From positions 26,411,436 through 26,475,435 of the forward strand of contig CM040762.1 in assembly GCA_022829145.1 (NCBI GenBank): a stretch of DNA of 64,000 nucleotides, given 5' to 3'. The stretch's first letter is position 1. Every line of letters begins with the position of its first letter. Shown here one piece after another: positions 43,677-62,066 of the stretch. A program made the translations under genes and the position numbers. This DNA comes from Albula goreensis (lineage: Eukaryota > Chordata > Actinopteri > Albuliformes > Albulidae). Under the pieces are notes generated by a model. It was not told the DNA's origin and did not search any database. It saw only the letters and a program-made list of their open reading frames with translations.

Positions 43677-45870
43677 CAAATCAAATTCAAATTTATTGAT
43701 TTGTCAAATACACAATCATACACAGCATCATGTGCAATGAAATGCTTGACGTACCAGGTCACATTAACAAGGGAAACGGAGATAGAGGAGAAAGAATAAG
43801 AACAACTATGCAAAATATACAATGAACTATATAAAACACTGAAGTACAAAATACACTCTAAAAAGTTTTAACTAAAAAAAGTGCTGGTCAGTTATAAAGT
43901 GCAGGTGTGTGTGTGTGCGCAAGAGTCTGTTAGAATATTGTACAATTTTTATAGTGCAAATGCAGGGTTCCCACTCTTTTTAAGAAATCATTTTCCAGGT
44001 CATTTCCAAGATATTTCAGGAGTTTTTCTTGACAATACAGGATAGCAGTTGCTCACAAATGGTCATATAATTTACCGGTGGGCCTAGTATTAACACATTA
44101 AACCCCAGTTGTATGCCAACAGGATTTATGATGAAGTGTGAAGTCTCCTCTCAGATTCACAGATGAGACCTACAACATTTATTATCCACACTGAACAATA
44201 AGGTCATCTGGCCTCTTTTTTTAGACATAATAACCACTGGTATGTTTCTTACTTTCAAAGCCCCCCTAAACAAACTACCACCTTGTTTGTGTTACATGGT
44301 ACACTGGAATTCAGGCAGTTACAATACTCACTCGAAAGACAGGCTCTAAGTTCCTAATATGAACTCAAAACTTATACATATGTCATTTTGTTTTTGTGCC
44401 CTATTCACCTGAATAATCTACAAAATTCTGAGGGGTTAGTAGCTCCTCTCCTGTCTCCTGATGAAGCCCACTATCAGCTCCTTTGTCTTGGTGATGTTCA
44501 GGAGGAGGTTGTTTTCCTGGCATGAGCTCTCCAGGTGTGTCACCTCCTCGGTAGGCCCTCTCATCGTTGACAGAGATCAGGCCCACCACAGCAGTATCGT
44601 CAGACAATAATGGTAGAGTAAGAAGTGACCATGCAGTCATACATATACAATGAGTACAGCAGGGTGCTCAGGACACATCCTTGGAGGGCTCCAGTGCTGA
44701 GGGTGAGGGAGGATGAGATGTAGCTGCCCACTCGTAGCACCTGCAGCACTATAGCCTCGAAACGAGTATAGAAAGAGGCATCAGCATTCACCATGGTGGA
44801 GGCTGGTGTTGTATAGCCTGTTATAGCCCTCAGTCCCTGCCACAGACATTTGGAACCACCCAGTTGGAACTGTGATTTCAGTTTGGTCCTGTAGCACCGC
44901 TTTGCCTCTATTGCTGCTCTGTGGATGTTGTAGGACACCCCTTGTAGGAGTCTTGTAGTCGACCAGTGTTTCTGGTGGTGAGCACTGTGCTGTAGGTGGC
45001 AGTGTGGGACTTCTCAGCATCGCAGATGGTTTTATCTACCCACGGCTTTTGGTTTGAAAACATCCTGATGGTGACTTTGGGGATCAATTTCCCAGTAAAT
45101 CCCACAACTGCTTCCGTAGACAAGTTGATGTCATCCAAGCTTCGCCAAAACATGTCCGAGTGTCCTGCAGAGCAGCCACCATTTGGTCAGTCCAGAGTGA
45201 CACCTCCCCCTGAACAGGAACTCCCTGTATCAACCTGTGTTTATATTTTGGCATGAGGAAGATGGCAGCATGGTCAGATTTCTCAAACAGTGAATGAGTC
45301 TGTGTCTTGTAGCTGTCCTTAAACACTATATAACAGTGATCCAAAGTTCTCTTACCCTTGGTGGGGCAAGTCATATGCTGGTGAAAGTTTAGCATAACCT
45401 GTTTGAGATTGGCACTGTTAAAGTCTCCCACCATGATGAGGGCAGTATCCTGCTGGTGAATCTGCTGGTTTGTGAGTGCTTTATGCAGTTTGCACAAGGC
45501 AGTGTCCATGTCCACCTGCGGTGGAATATAGATGGCGCGGATGATGACCAAGGTAAACTCCCAAGGAACGTGGAAAGAGTGACATTTGATGGTTGTTCAC
45601 AATGAGACACACTCCACCTCCTCCTTGACTTCCCGGATCCCATTGCTGATCCCATGCAGTGTACCTAGAAGAACTCAGCTTGCTGGATGGCGTGGTCCAG
45701 TACCACTGGGTTCATCCATGTCTCAGTGAAGCAGAGGAGGTTTCAGTCCCACTGGAACTTAATCCTGGCCCTGATGTCATAAATCTTGTTGTCCAGTGAC
45801 TGAACATTGGCTTGCAGGATAATAGGCAGGGGAGGATGGTGTGCCCGAGCCCTCAGCCTATTCCTGACAC
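43677..45870 (-). mobile_element. Jockey-like LINE, minus strand, nearly full ORF2 order
   Basis: Going down the minus strand, ETWMNPVVLDHAIQQAEFF lies at about 45720-45660. The apurinic-type endonuclease motifs are VGDFNSANLK (about 45425) and KSDHAAIF (about 45275). They are followed by NQKPWVDKTI (about 45045), CLWQGLRAITGY (about 44840), the RT block SSSLTLSTGALQGCVLSTLL (about 44700) and DDTAVVGLISVNDERAYRGG (about 44600-44550). The tail is at 43677-43720, where the plus strand reads TCAAATCAAATTCAAATTTA and ATTTGTCAAATACACAATCA. Multiple frameshifts; RT loses its usual aspartate pair context at 44600. Dead copy. Confidence 0.8.
43963..44060. repeat. Possible hAT-type MITE end
   Basis: GCAGGGTTCCCACTCTTTTTAAG and TTTCCAGGTCATTTCCAAGA resemble the outer part of a known group of hAT MITEs in fish. 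The other end was not located. Confidence 0.35.
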
Positions 45871-45874
45871 CAGG

Positions 45875-47109
45875 TCACTTCTCTTGGGGCCACCTTCTTG
45901 GGTCGCATCCTTTGTTAATCCTCACAATCTCGCTCAGCCAGCATGGATCTGGATTTAAAAATGGTGAACAGTGAGTAATTTGTAAACCAACAGAAATAAG
46001 TGACTCTCTATCGTAGCAGCCATCTATCGTAGGAGCCATAGTGCAAAAATTGTGGTTGAATTTTAAAAAATATAGAAAAAAAGACAAAAATTAGAGCAAA
46101 GTTTGACCACAGCAGACATGACGGCAGTCTGCCACTCCGGCGCTATTTTCAATTTCCAAGTTCCTCCAGTAGTGTGACTGTCTTGTGGGTGTGTAATTTA
46201 TCGCGTCATTATTTGTGGTTAGATTAAGGGTTATTCTTGTGCAGAAGACCATCTCTAGTCTTATTTTGCTTTGTCCACCGTATCTTCTTCTGGCTGTGAT
46301 GTCTGCTGCTATATGTGGGAGAGAGATCAACTTATTAACATGCCTTTTATAGAGTAAGAGCTATAGTCTGTATCAGTGTGAAATTTCCGCCTGCTTTCAG
46401 AGGTTTTCAAAATTCCCACGCAAAGAGGTGAGTCATAATTGCTGCAAGGTTTAGATAGAATTTGACAGAATACTTAATTGGCCTAATTTGCAAAGTCTCC
46501 AGCCTGGTTTAGTGCCTTCACCTCAGGTATAAATATGCATGAACAGATTTTACTATGAATCAAGAGGACATGCTGAAAATGAACTTTAAATATTTGCTTG
46601 TTCTGGCTGTGGAGGGGAATCTTGGGCTCAGGGTGCAATGTACTGGACACCCTTTGTTTGACATGAGTGAATAAGGCCTGGGATATTCCAACATGGAATG
46701 CCAACAAGCTGAGTGCACAGGACTGAATGAACAGAGGAAAAAATCAAATAGTTTACAGGTATTAAATTATCTACTAATATTCGAAATAATCATGCTAACA
46801 AATAACAGTTTAAGCTCGGTTAATGATAAGGCATGCTGAGTCTGTAACAGAGCTTTATTTTGCATTCAGTGGACAGCTGTTTAGTGCAAATATGACCTCT
46901 ATGCCGCTATGTGTCAGTGCTGGTGTGCATATTGGAATGTACATTCTCTCATCAGGCTAAAGCTTTATAATCCTCATCTGAGGAAGAAATTCAGTGTATG
47001 CATGTGCAGGGGTTATTCTGTGTAGTTTAAAAAGTCAAAGGATGCTTAAAAAGGTAGCTCTGCATATAATAAAAAATAAAAGTTAACTCTGCATACACAT
47101 TAGCTCTGC

Positions 47110-47146
<37 letters not shown>

Positions 47147-47570
47147 GTGGTAGTAGTATTTTATAGGGCAACATTGCAACTTTAAAACAAGAAGTCTCTG
47201 ATTTATTCATCCACTATCTGAAACCCCTGCCTCTGTGACATGATCACCTTTGCGTGCTGAATCATAATTAAATGGAGAACTGGCCAAATTCAAGAAACTG
47301 TGCCTGTACAGCTCAGTTACATCACAGAACGCAACCGATGACGACCTGAGCAAAATTCCACCGGCCAAATATTATGTAATAATATTATATAACATCGAAA
47401 TGTAAAATGAATGAGGGTATAAATTGTAAGTGTGGCAACAATGCTCTGTGATGAGGTTTTACCTTGGTTACAAAATGATTTCTACACCATTCCGTGTCGT
47501 GCCAGTGGTCTGTTTTCTTATAACAGCATAATTCATTTGAGAGTCTAAAGAAACAGAATCGATTGTATTT
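45875..47570. other. No gene seen; (AAT)n at 47109-47146
   Basis: Intergenic sequence upstream of STAT3. A perfect (AAT) trinucleotide run lies at 47109-47146. No exon or known repeat otherwise. Confidence 0.6.
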
Positions 47571-47579
47571 GTCTTATTA

Positions 47580-47930
47580 AACTGTTCATGACGTAACTAC
47601 TGCCAGTAATTCATATGATTTCTAGCCTGGCTTTTCTCGGCACAGGTCCCCACCCCCCACGGTTGTACGGGCTGCATGGTGGCCATTTCAGTCTGAGAGG
47701 AGGGAGTAAGTCTGTCACGGAACAGCAACGGGGGCGTCAGCAATAAACAGAGCGCACTCACAACTGCTTGTGCATTGGAACCGCCCCATTTACAATTTCG
47801 ATATACTGATTGGACGATGAGTCGTGCAGTCGTGTAAAACAGATTGACCGAGGGTAGTTCTGATCAGCTAATGCTTCTCAGAGCTGTCAGTTAAATGTGG
47901 GGTCTTGTGGTTTGGTTGTTCTCTTCGATC
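47580..47930 (+). promoter_or_regulatory. STAT3: Candidate STAT3 promoter region
   Basis: The composition changes to more CpG and G+C than the flanks, immediately before a good splice donor. It holds a CRE-like TGACGTAA at 47589-47596 and a C-rich run CCCCACCCCCCACG at 47649. No TATA box is obvious. Mammalian STAT3 promoters are reported to carry a CRE-like element beside a STAT site. The assignment here is inference from position. Confidence 0.3.
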
Positions 47931-48189
47931 CTCAAGTAACTTAATACTTGTACGAAGAGTTAACGAAATGTGCACGGAAGAACACTGTTTTCCAGAAAAA
48001 TTGATGTCAGATTAGTCGGTTCGCCGTTGTTGCTTCGGTCAAAGGGTTGACTAAACGTAGTACGGTAAAATCCACTTCCGACCCACGTCGTATTAACACA
48101 TAGCTTTGTAGGGCTTGGTGTTTTTTTTTGCCTTGGGAAGCGTAAAGGCGTCTGCTTCCTCTCCTAGAGGAGTTTCACCAAGAGGAAAG
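47931..48189 (+). other. STAT3: Candidate non-coding exon 1 of STAT3
   Basis: It ends in AGGAAAG followed by GTAAGTTAAT at 48190, a strong donor. STAT3 in other vertebrates has a non-coding first exon, and the first coding exon here begins with 14 untranslated bases after an acceptor, so an upstream exon is required. The 5' end is not defined. Confidence 0.4.
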
Positions 48190-50280
48190 GTAAGTTAATT
48201 AGCTTACTCAGTGTGTGTCATAATTCACCTGGTATCTCAGTTATGTATGTCATATTTTTGATTGTCTGATCCAATCATTTCCAGCGTTTGGGGCGTGTAG
48301 TGATTCCCGTCACTATTATTAGATGATTAATGTAATCTAAGGATGCGCGACTGTTGCATTTTACTCGTTCTGCTTCATTAATGTAACTTTTCGATCGCCA
48401 TTTGGCTCCAGATTGCTTTTGTATTTCACAAGACAGCTGGCACAATTTGTGTATTTCCCGTTTTAAAACATTAATGTAATTCAGGCGCATGCCTTTTTCG
48501 TTTTTCTGTGCATCTTATTTCGTGCTGTGAAACACTGGTGCGCACGCCACGTTCATCCGCTCTTGTTTTCCGAGCAATAACGATTCGAAGTAGGTTCTGA
48601 TGTGTCTTGTTCATTGTAATACCAATTATACGGGAAATTTTATGTAGGTACGCCTGCAGGCCTATGCTTGGTTACCCAGCCAATGCAAAGTAAGTTGTTG
48701 CAGCATCTGTCCTTTTTGTCGACCTGTTTTTCCGTCTGTGGTCCTGACCTTTGTACACGCACCTAGTTCTTCCTTGTTTGCGTTGTTTCGTGTGATTTGA
48801 TTTGTTGTGCCCAAGTAATAAACATTTATCAGATCAAGGTCTGATCAGCGGGCATCAGTTAGTATGTGTCTTGGATCTTGCATGAATACCGGCTGCTAGT
48901 GAGCCTCACTGATAATTCGCTGCTACGCTGCACCCACCCCAGGGGTCACACTTCGCATAGACTCACTTCTGTACTGATGTTTGTCGGTCTGTGTGCCAGC
49001 GATACTGTGATTTTCGGATTTCCTCTGTTATGTCTCATAATTGTCATCCGACTTGTGAAGTACTGTTTTCCTTTTTCATCATGAGTATCTATAAATGCCA
49101 AACCAACGTCAAAGTAGTGCATCTTCATGTCATTCAGGTGTTGAGTGGGTATTATTTTCAAGTCTATCTGTGTATCAAGTCTAAGTCTGGGACAAATAAC
49201 ACTCCCTTTATTATTTTTGTTGTGCTTTGTTAGTGGAATATTAAATTCTGTCATCAGCTGCAAAGTAATAAATACTTGGTCTGAAATATATATTCTTGCA
49301 CATGCAGGTGACAGTTCTGGGCCCATAAAGCTGTGAAGCCACCTCTCTATGATGGGAATAGGGTTATTTTTCATTAACTGAAATGTGAAATGTGCAGTGG
49401 TCCCCCTTAGTGTCTACTCTCTCCAGCTCTGGTCCTGACACTGCATCAAATCCATGTCAAACAGACATGCCTCCCCATGTTACCTGCTCTGCAGTATCAG
49501 CGGACTGCAGTGTCAGACAGACACGCCTCCCCATGTTATTTGCTCTGTGGTATCAGTGGGCTGCACTGCCACTGCCATACAGGTTCAGCATTACACAAAT
49601 TAGCCACTGTAACACAGTACCAAGCCTGTTTAGTTACCGAAGTTTATTTTGTGTGTTTTGACCACAAGTGGTAAATGTTTACAGAGAAACACCTAAATCA
49701 GGGATTTTCAGTTAATATTGTTGGTGGGCCACTTTCACATTTGTGAATAGAGTGGCGGGCTAGTTGAATAATATTATATTATATCATAGGTTATAAAATA
49801 GTTTTGTCTAATATAATCTAATGTATCATATTATAATGCTAACATTTTCATTATTAGGTCTGGCAGTGTAGTAAATATGGGCTTGTAGCTTAGCATCAGG
49901 TTCATAAAATGAGATGTGTGCATTATGATTGAGAAAAAAGGAAATTTAGTATTCAATTAATCTGACTATGGTATTTGTCTGATAAATTCTGTGACTGTGT
50001 TTTTTGTTTTGGGGTCATGACTAAGCACTTCGATTGCACACGTCTTCACCAACTCCGAGTCAACAAAAGGCTCTTTTCTTTTGGCGAGGTACCAAACCAC
50101 ACGGAAAGACGCAGCCACTGCGTTCTCTTGAGCAGATGAGGTTTTGTGGATGGTAAGCACTGATTGGTTGTAACAGGTTAACAGGGTCTCAATTTTACCT
50201 TTACGTACCACAGACTTGGGTGGGAGGTTGGTATTGAAACCCGTGTGTTTGGACTTGGAGTGCCGCTGTATGTTTGCAGT
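48190..50280. other. STAT3 intron 1, no gene seen; 56-bp tandem duplication
   Basis: No exon. At 49456-49567 a 56-base segment is repeated once in tandem (GACATGCCTCCCCATGTTAC and GACACGCCTCCCCATGTTAT start words), giving short artefactual frames. Confidence 0.6.
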
Positions 50281-50287
50281 ACTAGTA

Positions 50288-50614
50288 CAGAGGTCCTCGG
50301 GTTACGACGGTCTCGAGTTACGTCGTTTCGTGGTTACGACGCACTCCCATAAATTACTTAAAACGCCTAGTTTCGACCTAAGCGGTTTGGTTCGTAAGTA
50401 CGACCACAGAAATAAAGAGAAGAAATTTTCTCTCTCTCTTTTTTAATCAATGTTTCATTTAATTAATGTATTTTATATGTCCTTCATGTGTTGTGTATAC
50501 AGTGTGAGTGACATAAGGTGTTAATTTAGGTATAATTTCAGTAGGCTATAAATCGAAAATCGGCTTACGACAAGTTGTAGGAACGGAACTCGTTCGTAAA
50601 TCGAGGACCCCCTG
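50288..50614. mobile_element. TA-flanked MITE, copy 1
   Basis: Starts CAGAGGTCCTCGGGTTACGA and ends TAAATCGAGGACCCCCTG, imperfect inverted ends with TA before the left end; the right flank TTA is one base off. The 327-bp element is the same as the one at 62067-62406. No coding capacity. TA targets point to a mariner-type helper. Confidence 0.8.
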
Positions 50615-50712
50615 TTATTACATTCATTTTATTTTCACTGTCAAAATGAAAGTTTATTCAGTCCATGTGTAGTATGCGCTGCGTTGTTGCTGTAGCACTC
50701 GGAATGATTGTG

Positions 50713-53700
50713 TTAGCGGTCTTCGCTGGTCCAAAAAGCTAAACCCGTTCCAAAATGGACCCATGGCTCTGTTACCCCAACCCGATCCGCATAAATTCAT
50801 TTTCAAAAAATAAAGGCTCGTTCCGAAACGGACGGAAGGACATTTGGACCCGTTCGGACCCAAGTGCAATCGGACCCAACAGTCCGTAGCTTGGACCCGA
50901 CTGGGCACCCTGGGCGCCTCAGTCCTGAATGAGAAATAAATGATTGCGCGTCCCTAGACCTGCATGGTGCTGGGCACTATGCACTACTGTGCCCCATCAG
51001 TATACAATATGACTTACTTGTACTATGATAACGAGTTCATCAAATTACCAGAGATCTCGGGCTGAAGATAGTCAACTACCTGTTTAGTTAGCTAGTTTAA
51101 TATCAATTAAACTCACTTTTTTATTCAAGCAGTGTTTTAATAGGCTATATGCATTGTAACCTAATTCATAGCCTACTAAATCAACCCATCTCAGGCCATT
51201 TAAGATTCAGAAATGACACTGCTCCCACAAATGCGTCTTTTAGGCTATATTATTGTATTTATTTCTACCTTGCAATTTCATTTTCATAATTTATAAAAGT
51301 TTATCCTGCTAGGTCTATTTCAGAGGTTATTATCATGAAAATGAAGAATTGTTTTCTCTAATGCGTCACAACAAAGTTGGTGTTTAACGGAATTTAGACC
51401 TACAACACTCAGCACATGACAAAAATATAGGCTATTGATCCTTTTTATTTATTTTTTTTTTAAACAAGCCTACTAGTCATCTATATCATCCAAAACATTT
51501 TAAGAATTTGAAATGAGTTCCTTTGATCCATGATGATTGGCAGAGTTCTGAATTTCAAAATAGGCTATAGCCTAACGATTAATTAGCTTGATAAACTATT
51601 GCAATAAAAACAGCACAAACATTGTTACTGTACCAACAGATTTATTTAAAAAATGAGAATGAATGTGTGAAATGAAAATTAATTCGCAGTGCTTTCTTTG
51701 CCCTTGTCTTGCTGCTCACTGCTGAGTATTAGGCCTACTTCATCCCCTCTTCTGGGTTTGTCCTAAGGAGGAATCTGTACAAACAAGACAGAATATGGCC
51801 TATTTTATTGAACATAAAATGTGAAGCTGAGCAAAGTAAACAAATAGAACTGCAGTTCATGGAAATTATGCAGATACTGCAGAGGCTACAGCGAAGTTTT
51901 TCAACAGAATATCTAGCCTAAATGAATAAACAATAAACTATCAGGCAAAGAATACCCTGAAGCTAAACCCAGTGTTTATAAAAATAAACAATTAATACTA
52001 CTACTAATAATAATACAGAAAAATAATACAGTTTTCTCACCTTAAACAAAGTTGCTGTTTAAGAAAATTAAGGCGTTGAGGCACTTGCAGTCCCAAGAGA
52101 GGTATGTCAGTTCTCCAGGACGTGTCCAGAGACGCTGAAGGCAGGCTGAAAAATTCTCACACTGATGTCTGGACACACAGAAACTTTTGTGCAAGTCTGA
52201 ACATTATTGGGGAAACTTTTCTCATTGTGTTTCCATAATTTTAAAATGTTTCTGTCATCTGACATGGTCGGTATGTGCTTTAATTATGTGTTCACCTCAC
52301 CTTCTCTCTCCCAGGTTATGTCCTCTACATCCTCCCATTGGCTGAAGGGCAAAGCTAGGCCTGTGTGTTTTGCTGCTTCTGCAGCCAGAGATGTACCAGT
52401 CTGTGCCAGTTCAACCTGGGAGACAGGCTCGCAGGGAACAGTAGTAGCAACCTCATCCCGAGCACTTTGGTATATCTCCTCCCTTTCCTCTGTGGTGAAC
52501 ATCCTGAATTGTTTAAGCTTAGGAGACAGCATCACGCTCAGCTTTGCATGGTGGTCCAGGATGATTTGGTCAGAGAGAAACCTTTTTGCACCTGATTTTC
52601 GGGATTTCTAAGGCTCGTGGGTCGGCAGGGGTAATCACACAGTTTGTAATCAGAGTTGATTTCCACAGAGCCAGCAGATTGATGGTTAGATTGTTTGATC
52701 CGCTCAGCTCGCCACTTGCCTGCTTGAATGGAGTCAAGACCGAATTTACATCTGGAGTGTGTCTCTTGTGATGCTGTTCATTTTGTGCATCTTTCTCTGA
52801 AATGCTTTCATGGATATCATCAAAGCAGTTTAGTAGGGACTGAAGCATCACAAGTTTTGTGTTCCAATTAAGTTTCGCAGTCCTGTTGGAGTGAACGTGG
52901 GAGGTGGAGCTGCAGTCCTGAGTACTTAAGGTTTTGCACTGGGTCACACCTGCTCTGACTGGTTCCAACTCTTCCTCCTCCTCATCCTCTCCCTTCTTGA
53001 AGGCATGTTTCAGCACTGTGTTCAGCACATGTGCGTTGCAGCTTGTGAGCATCCAGTTGGTTATGGCTGCCTGTAAGTTAGTGGCTTGGTCACTTACAAA
53101 ACCAGTTTGTCAATCTCCTTGACAAAATCCAGTTTGTCAGTCCTCCTGTGACAGTTTTGACAATTGACTTTCCTAAAATCATTGGTCCACGTTTCTGAAG
53201 TGCCACATGCTAAGGCCTTGGCAATAGCTGTCTTCACTGAGGGGTGAAGCTCTGCTTTCAGGATGGTGTATTTTTCCTGAGTAGCATGAAAATGGTGACA
53301 CCAGAGGAGAGGAGATCTTTTACGTCACAATGAACATACAATGCTCCAATATCCAGTAAATTCTGTGCCAGCTCTCAAAATGCTGGGGTCTCAAACATTC
53401 TGAAAGGACACAGGTTCTTGACATACACTTCAATGCACTTATCAGAATGCCACTTTTACATTTAACTGGCACTCCGCTTGTCCTAACACAGGAAGTTATG
53501 GGGCTTTGACTGTTCTTTGTGTTCTTCTGGCATGACCTCTGATGTTTTAGCAAATGCGATGTGCCCGTCTTAACTGCATCAAAGCGCAGGAGTGCATGGC
53601 AGAATGTACACTGTGCCAGATTTCTTTCCTTGCTTGTCAGCTATTGTGACAAAACTATTCCATACAGCCAACAACGTCCCTGGTGGCTTTTGTTCCAAAT

Positions 53701-54290
53701 ATTCCTTCTCCTTCCAATTTTCTTTTACCTCGCTGAAGAAGGCCTCCATCAGCCTCTGTCTTTCTGTCTGTCTGACTTAAAGTAGTTTCGTTGAGTTGTG
53801 ATTGGCTGATGCAGCGATTCCAATGGATTGACTTGACTAAAAAAAACAATAATGCATTTAATATTTTAAAAAATCATATTTAATTAATTTAAAAAAATGC
53901 CCTCTAGTAATTTATTTCATCCAAAAAATTTAAGAATTAGAAATTAGTTTTTATCATCTAGATGATGATTGAGTTTTGAATTTCAATACAGGCTATAATG
54001 ATTAATTAGCTTGCTTCATTAGTTCCGTACTGAGCAGCACAATGCACACACAAAAAATTAGTGGGACTCAGCAAACAAATAAATGACCATGAACCGGTTC
54101 CTCGCAGGCTGTACAGCCAAAATAGGTGATGCACAGTTAAGAAAAAATGCAGACCAAGTATCAATCTGAACTTCAGTTCTGACCCGACCCAACAGATGAG
54201 TCAGAGCTGTGGACCTGAGCCCGCTACGGTCTCAGGTCTTGGGTCGGACCTTGGGTTTTCGAGTGGAAGTGGGATTGTGAAGACCGCTAA
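50713..54290 (-). mobile_element. hAT transposon with 12-bp terminal repeats
   Basis: TTAGCGGTCTTC at 50713-50724 is exactly complementary to GAAGACCGCTAA at 54279-54290. Between them lies a decayed hAT transposase on the minus strand. Both subterminal regions are rich in GGACCCG/CGGGTCC-type words (50740-50900 and 54180-54260). The flanking octamers (GATTGTGT and ATGTGTGT) share only their last five bases, so the target duplication has decayed. Confidence 0.8.
52284..53849 (-). pseudogene. hAT-family transposase, degenerate
   Basis: On the minus strand the order fits a hAT transposase. A BED-type zinc-finger end, TSHLLKHQRSC, lies near 53530. The core at 53052-52570 has CNAHVLNTVLKHAF, then NWNTKLVMLQSLLNCFDDIH and LTPFKQASGELSGSNNLTIN, blocks I know from hAT transposases. 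The C-terminal side at 52535-52284 has MLSPKLKQFRMFTTEERE. Frames are shifted between the pieces and no long intact frame joins them. Catalytic residues cannot be assigned with confidence. Confidence 0.75.
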
Positions 54291-54497
54291 TGTGTGTGTT
54301 GAACATGACTCGGGAAGGCATTTCTCTGTTCTCGGCTGAGATGGACAGCATAATGCTGCAACACGTGTCTTTCGGTTTAATTAAAGGCATTCATTTTTAA
54401 GGATTCTAAAGATTTCCATACCCACCATCTCAGATTCAGAAAAAGGTTTCTGTTGTAGAAAAATTTACTGTGTGGAAAATGAAGGATTCCTATAATA

Positions 54498-55413
54498 CAG
54501 GGGTAGGCAAAACCGTGCCCGTCGGCACCAGGGACCACTTGAATTGCCCACAGGGCATGTTCTAAAAATAGAGCTCTAAAAACAGAGCATGGAGCTCAAA
54601 TAAAATTGTATTTATTTAATTGTGTTGCTGTTCTTTTTGAATCAATAACACTTGCATTGATGTAGATGTGAAAATGACAATATTGAATTTAAAATTTAAA
54701 AAACAAAAATGTTTTATGCATAGATGAACTCTGACCTTGTCTGGGGACATAGTTCAATATCACGCACAAGACACACCTCCATCTCATTCTTTGCTGAGAC
54801 CAGCTAGCGGGCGCAGCTACATGCTGTTTTTACCCCCCAAAAATAAAGGAAAAAATGGCAGAAAAGCGAAAAAAACATACCATTTTCACAGTGATTGGGA
54901 GGAAGAGTTCTTTTTTATGACAGTGAAAGAGAAGTGTGTGTGTCTCATTTGCGGGGCAACTGTGGTGTCGGCAAAGTGGTACAACGTGGAGAGACACTTC
55001 AGTACGTGTCACAAAAGCTTCCATGCTAACTATCCACCTGGCAGCGCACTATGGGCAGAAAAAGCCTGTGAGTTAAAGGCAGCTTTGGGCAAACAGCAAT
55101 CTTTTTCCACGAGGCCAGTGAAAAAGTCACGAAAAGCAACTGAAGCTTCATTTAGAGCTGCAAATGTTTTGATAAAGAACAAAAAAGTATTGTGGAATAA
55201 TTGTATAAAATTATTGTGAGGAATCATTAGCACTAACATGTGATCAGACAGTCTCTTCGCATATATGAATATTTATTATTATTGATAATAATATTATTAT
55301 TAAAAGTGAACCATGCAACTTTGTTATTCAGGAAGTCTGAATCAAACAAGTAGCCCTTCGTATTACTCTGTCCTTGAAGTACCTCTCAGTTTCAAAAAGG
55401 TTGGTGACCCCTG
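54498..55413 (+). mobile_element. hAT-type element with perfect 8-bp target duplication
   Basis: The ends are CAGGGGTAGGCAA at 54498 and TTGGTGACCCCTG ending at 55413. CTATAATA stands directly outside both ends (54490-54497 and 55414-55421), the 8-bp duplication hAT elements make. The 916-bp element holds only the N-terminal part of a transposase gene, so it is an internally deleted, non-autonomous copy. It sits in STAT3 intron 1 in the same orientation as STAT3. Confidence 0.92.
54737..55219 (+). CDS. N-terminal fragment of a hAT transposase, zinc finger intact
   Basis: The frame is 160 codons long, ending in TGA... a stop at 55217-55219. From residue 45 it reads KKTYHFHSDWEEEFFFM and then a zinc finger, C69-x2-C72-x14-H87-x4-H92, with the following LKAALGKQQSFSTR. 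This is the N-terminal part of transposase-derived proteins of the ZBED/GTF2IRD2-like group (family pattern YHFHxEWExxFFF...CLIC...NVERHF...H). The catalytic RNase H-like domain and the dimerisation domain are absent. The first 30 residues do not look like the family and the ATG choice is uncertain; a start closer to residue 29 is possible. It is probably a non-functional fragment, but the intact finger would allow DNA binding if it were expressed. Confidence 0.6.
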   Translation: MSGDIVQYHAQDTPPSHSLLRPASGRSYMLFLPPKNKGKNGRKAKKTYHFHSDWEEEFFFMTVKEKCVCLICGATVVSAKWYNVERHFSTCHKSFHANYPPGSALWAEKACELKAALGKQQSFSTRPVKKSRKATEASFRAANVLIKNKKVLWNNCIKLL

Positions 55414-55421
55414 CTATAATA

Positions 55422-61323
<5,902 letters not shown>

Positions 61324-61971
61324 TAAAATCCTGTTTTTCTGTGCAAATGGATGTTTCTAGCTTCTCCTGAACTCTGTGCATGTCAGACAGAATGGAGGGC
61401 TTAGTGGAGTGTGTAAATGATCCTGCATCCATGTATGAGGCTGATTAAATGGAAATGTAGCTCAGATATGGTTTTTAGATTTTGCAAACAGTTTAACACT
61501 ATTTGGACTATTCACGTTCCTACAACTGTCAAGTTATCCAGGGTTTTCATATCAACTACTGCCAAAACTTGAAAAAAGCTTTGTTTGGCTACAATGAGTG
61601 CATGGAGCAACTCTTGAATGCTCTTCCTTTTTGTCCCGTTTCCGCTCAGCGATGAAGGCTTTAATCTCCTGGAGGGTTTTTTTTAATTGACAGTTATTTT
61701 TACAGCATCCAGTGATGTGTTAGGTTGATAACCTTAAAAAAACACCAATTCAATATCACCATTGTTAAACATCTTAAATTACCACGATTTCCATAACTTT
61801 GCAATGACTTAATTTTACAATTCATCTATACAGCCATAGCATCTTATTATATTCATACCTATTAGTAGTTAAACTTTAACTGAGTATACATAGGTGTTAC
61901 ATAGGAACATTTAACAGTACTATTCAGTACTATTTTAAATTGTTTTAATGTTGTCTGCTGACCTCTTTGCC

Positions 61972-62040
61972 AGGTCACCCTTGTAAAAGAGACTATATCT
62001 CAATGGGTTTTTTCCTGGTTAAATAAAGGTTAAATAAAGC
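61972..62040 (+). mobile_element. LINE 3' tail in STAT3 intron
   Basis: TTTGCCAGGTCACCCTTGTA, ATCTCAATGGGTTTTTTCCT and GGTTAAATAAAGGTTAAATAAA form a tail seen at the end of many fish L2/CR1-like LINEs. Only the tail is present. Confidence 0.7.
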
Positions 62041-62066
62041 TGTAAAATAGCATTGTTAACATAATA

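Noticed and set aside
48946-49374. 142-codon minus-strand frame in STAT3 intron 1
   Set aside because: No recognisable domain or splice sites. Other frames overlap it on both strands, and its position in an intron fits chance.
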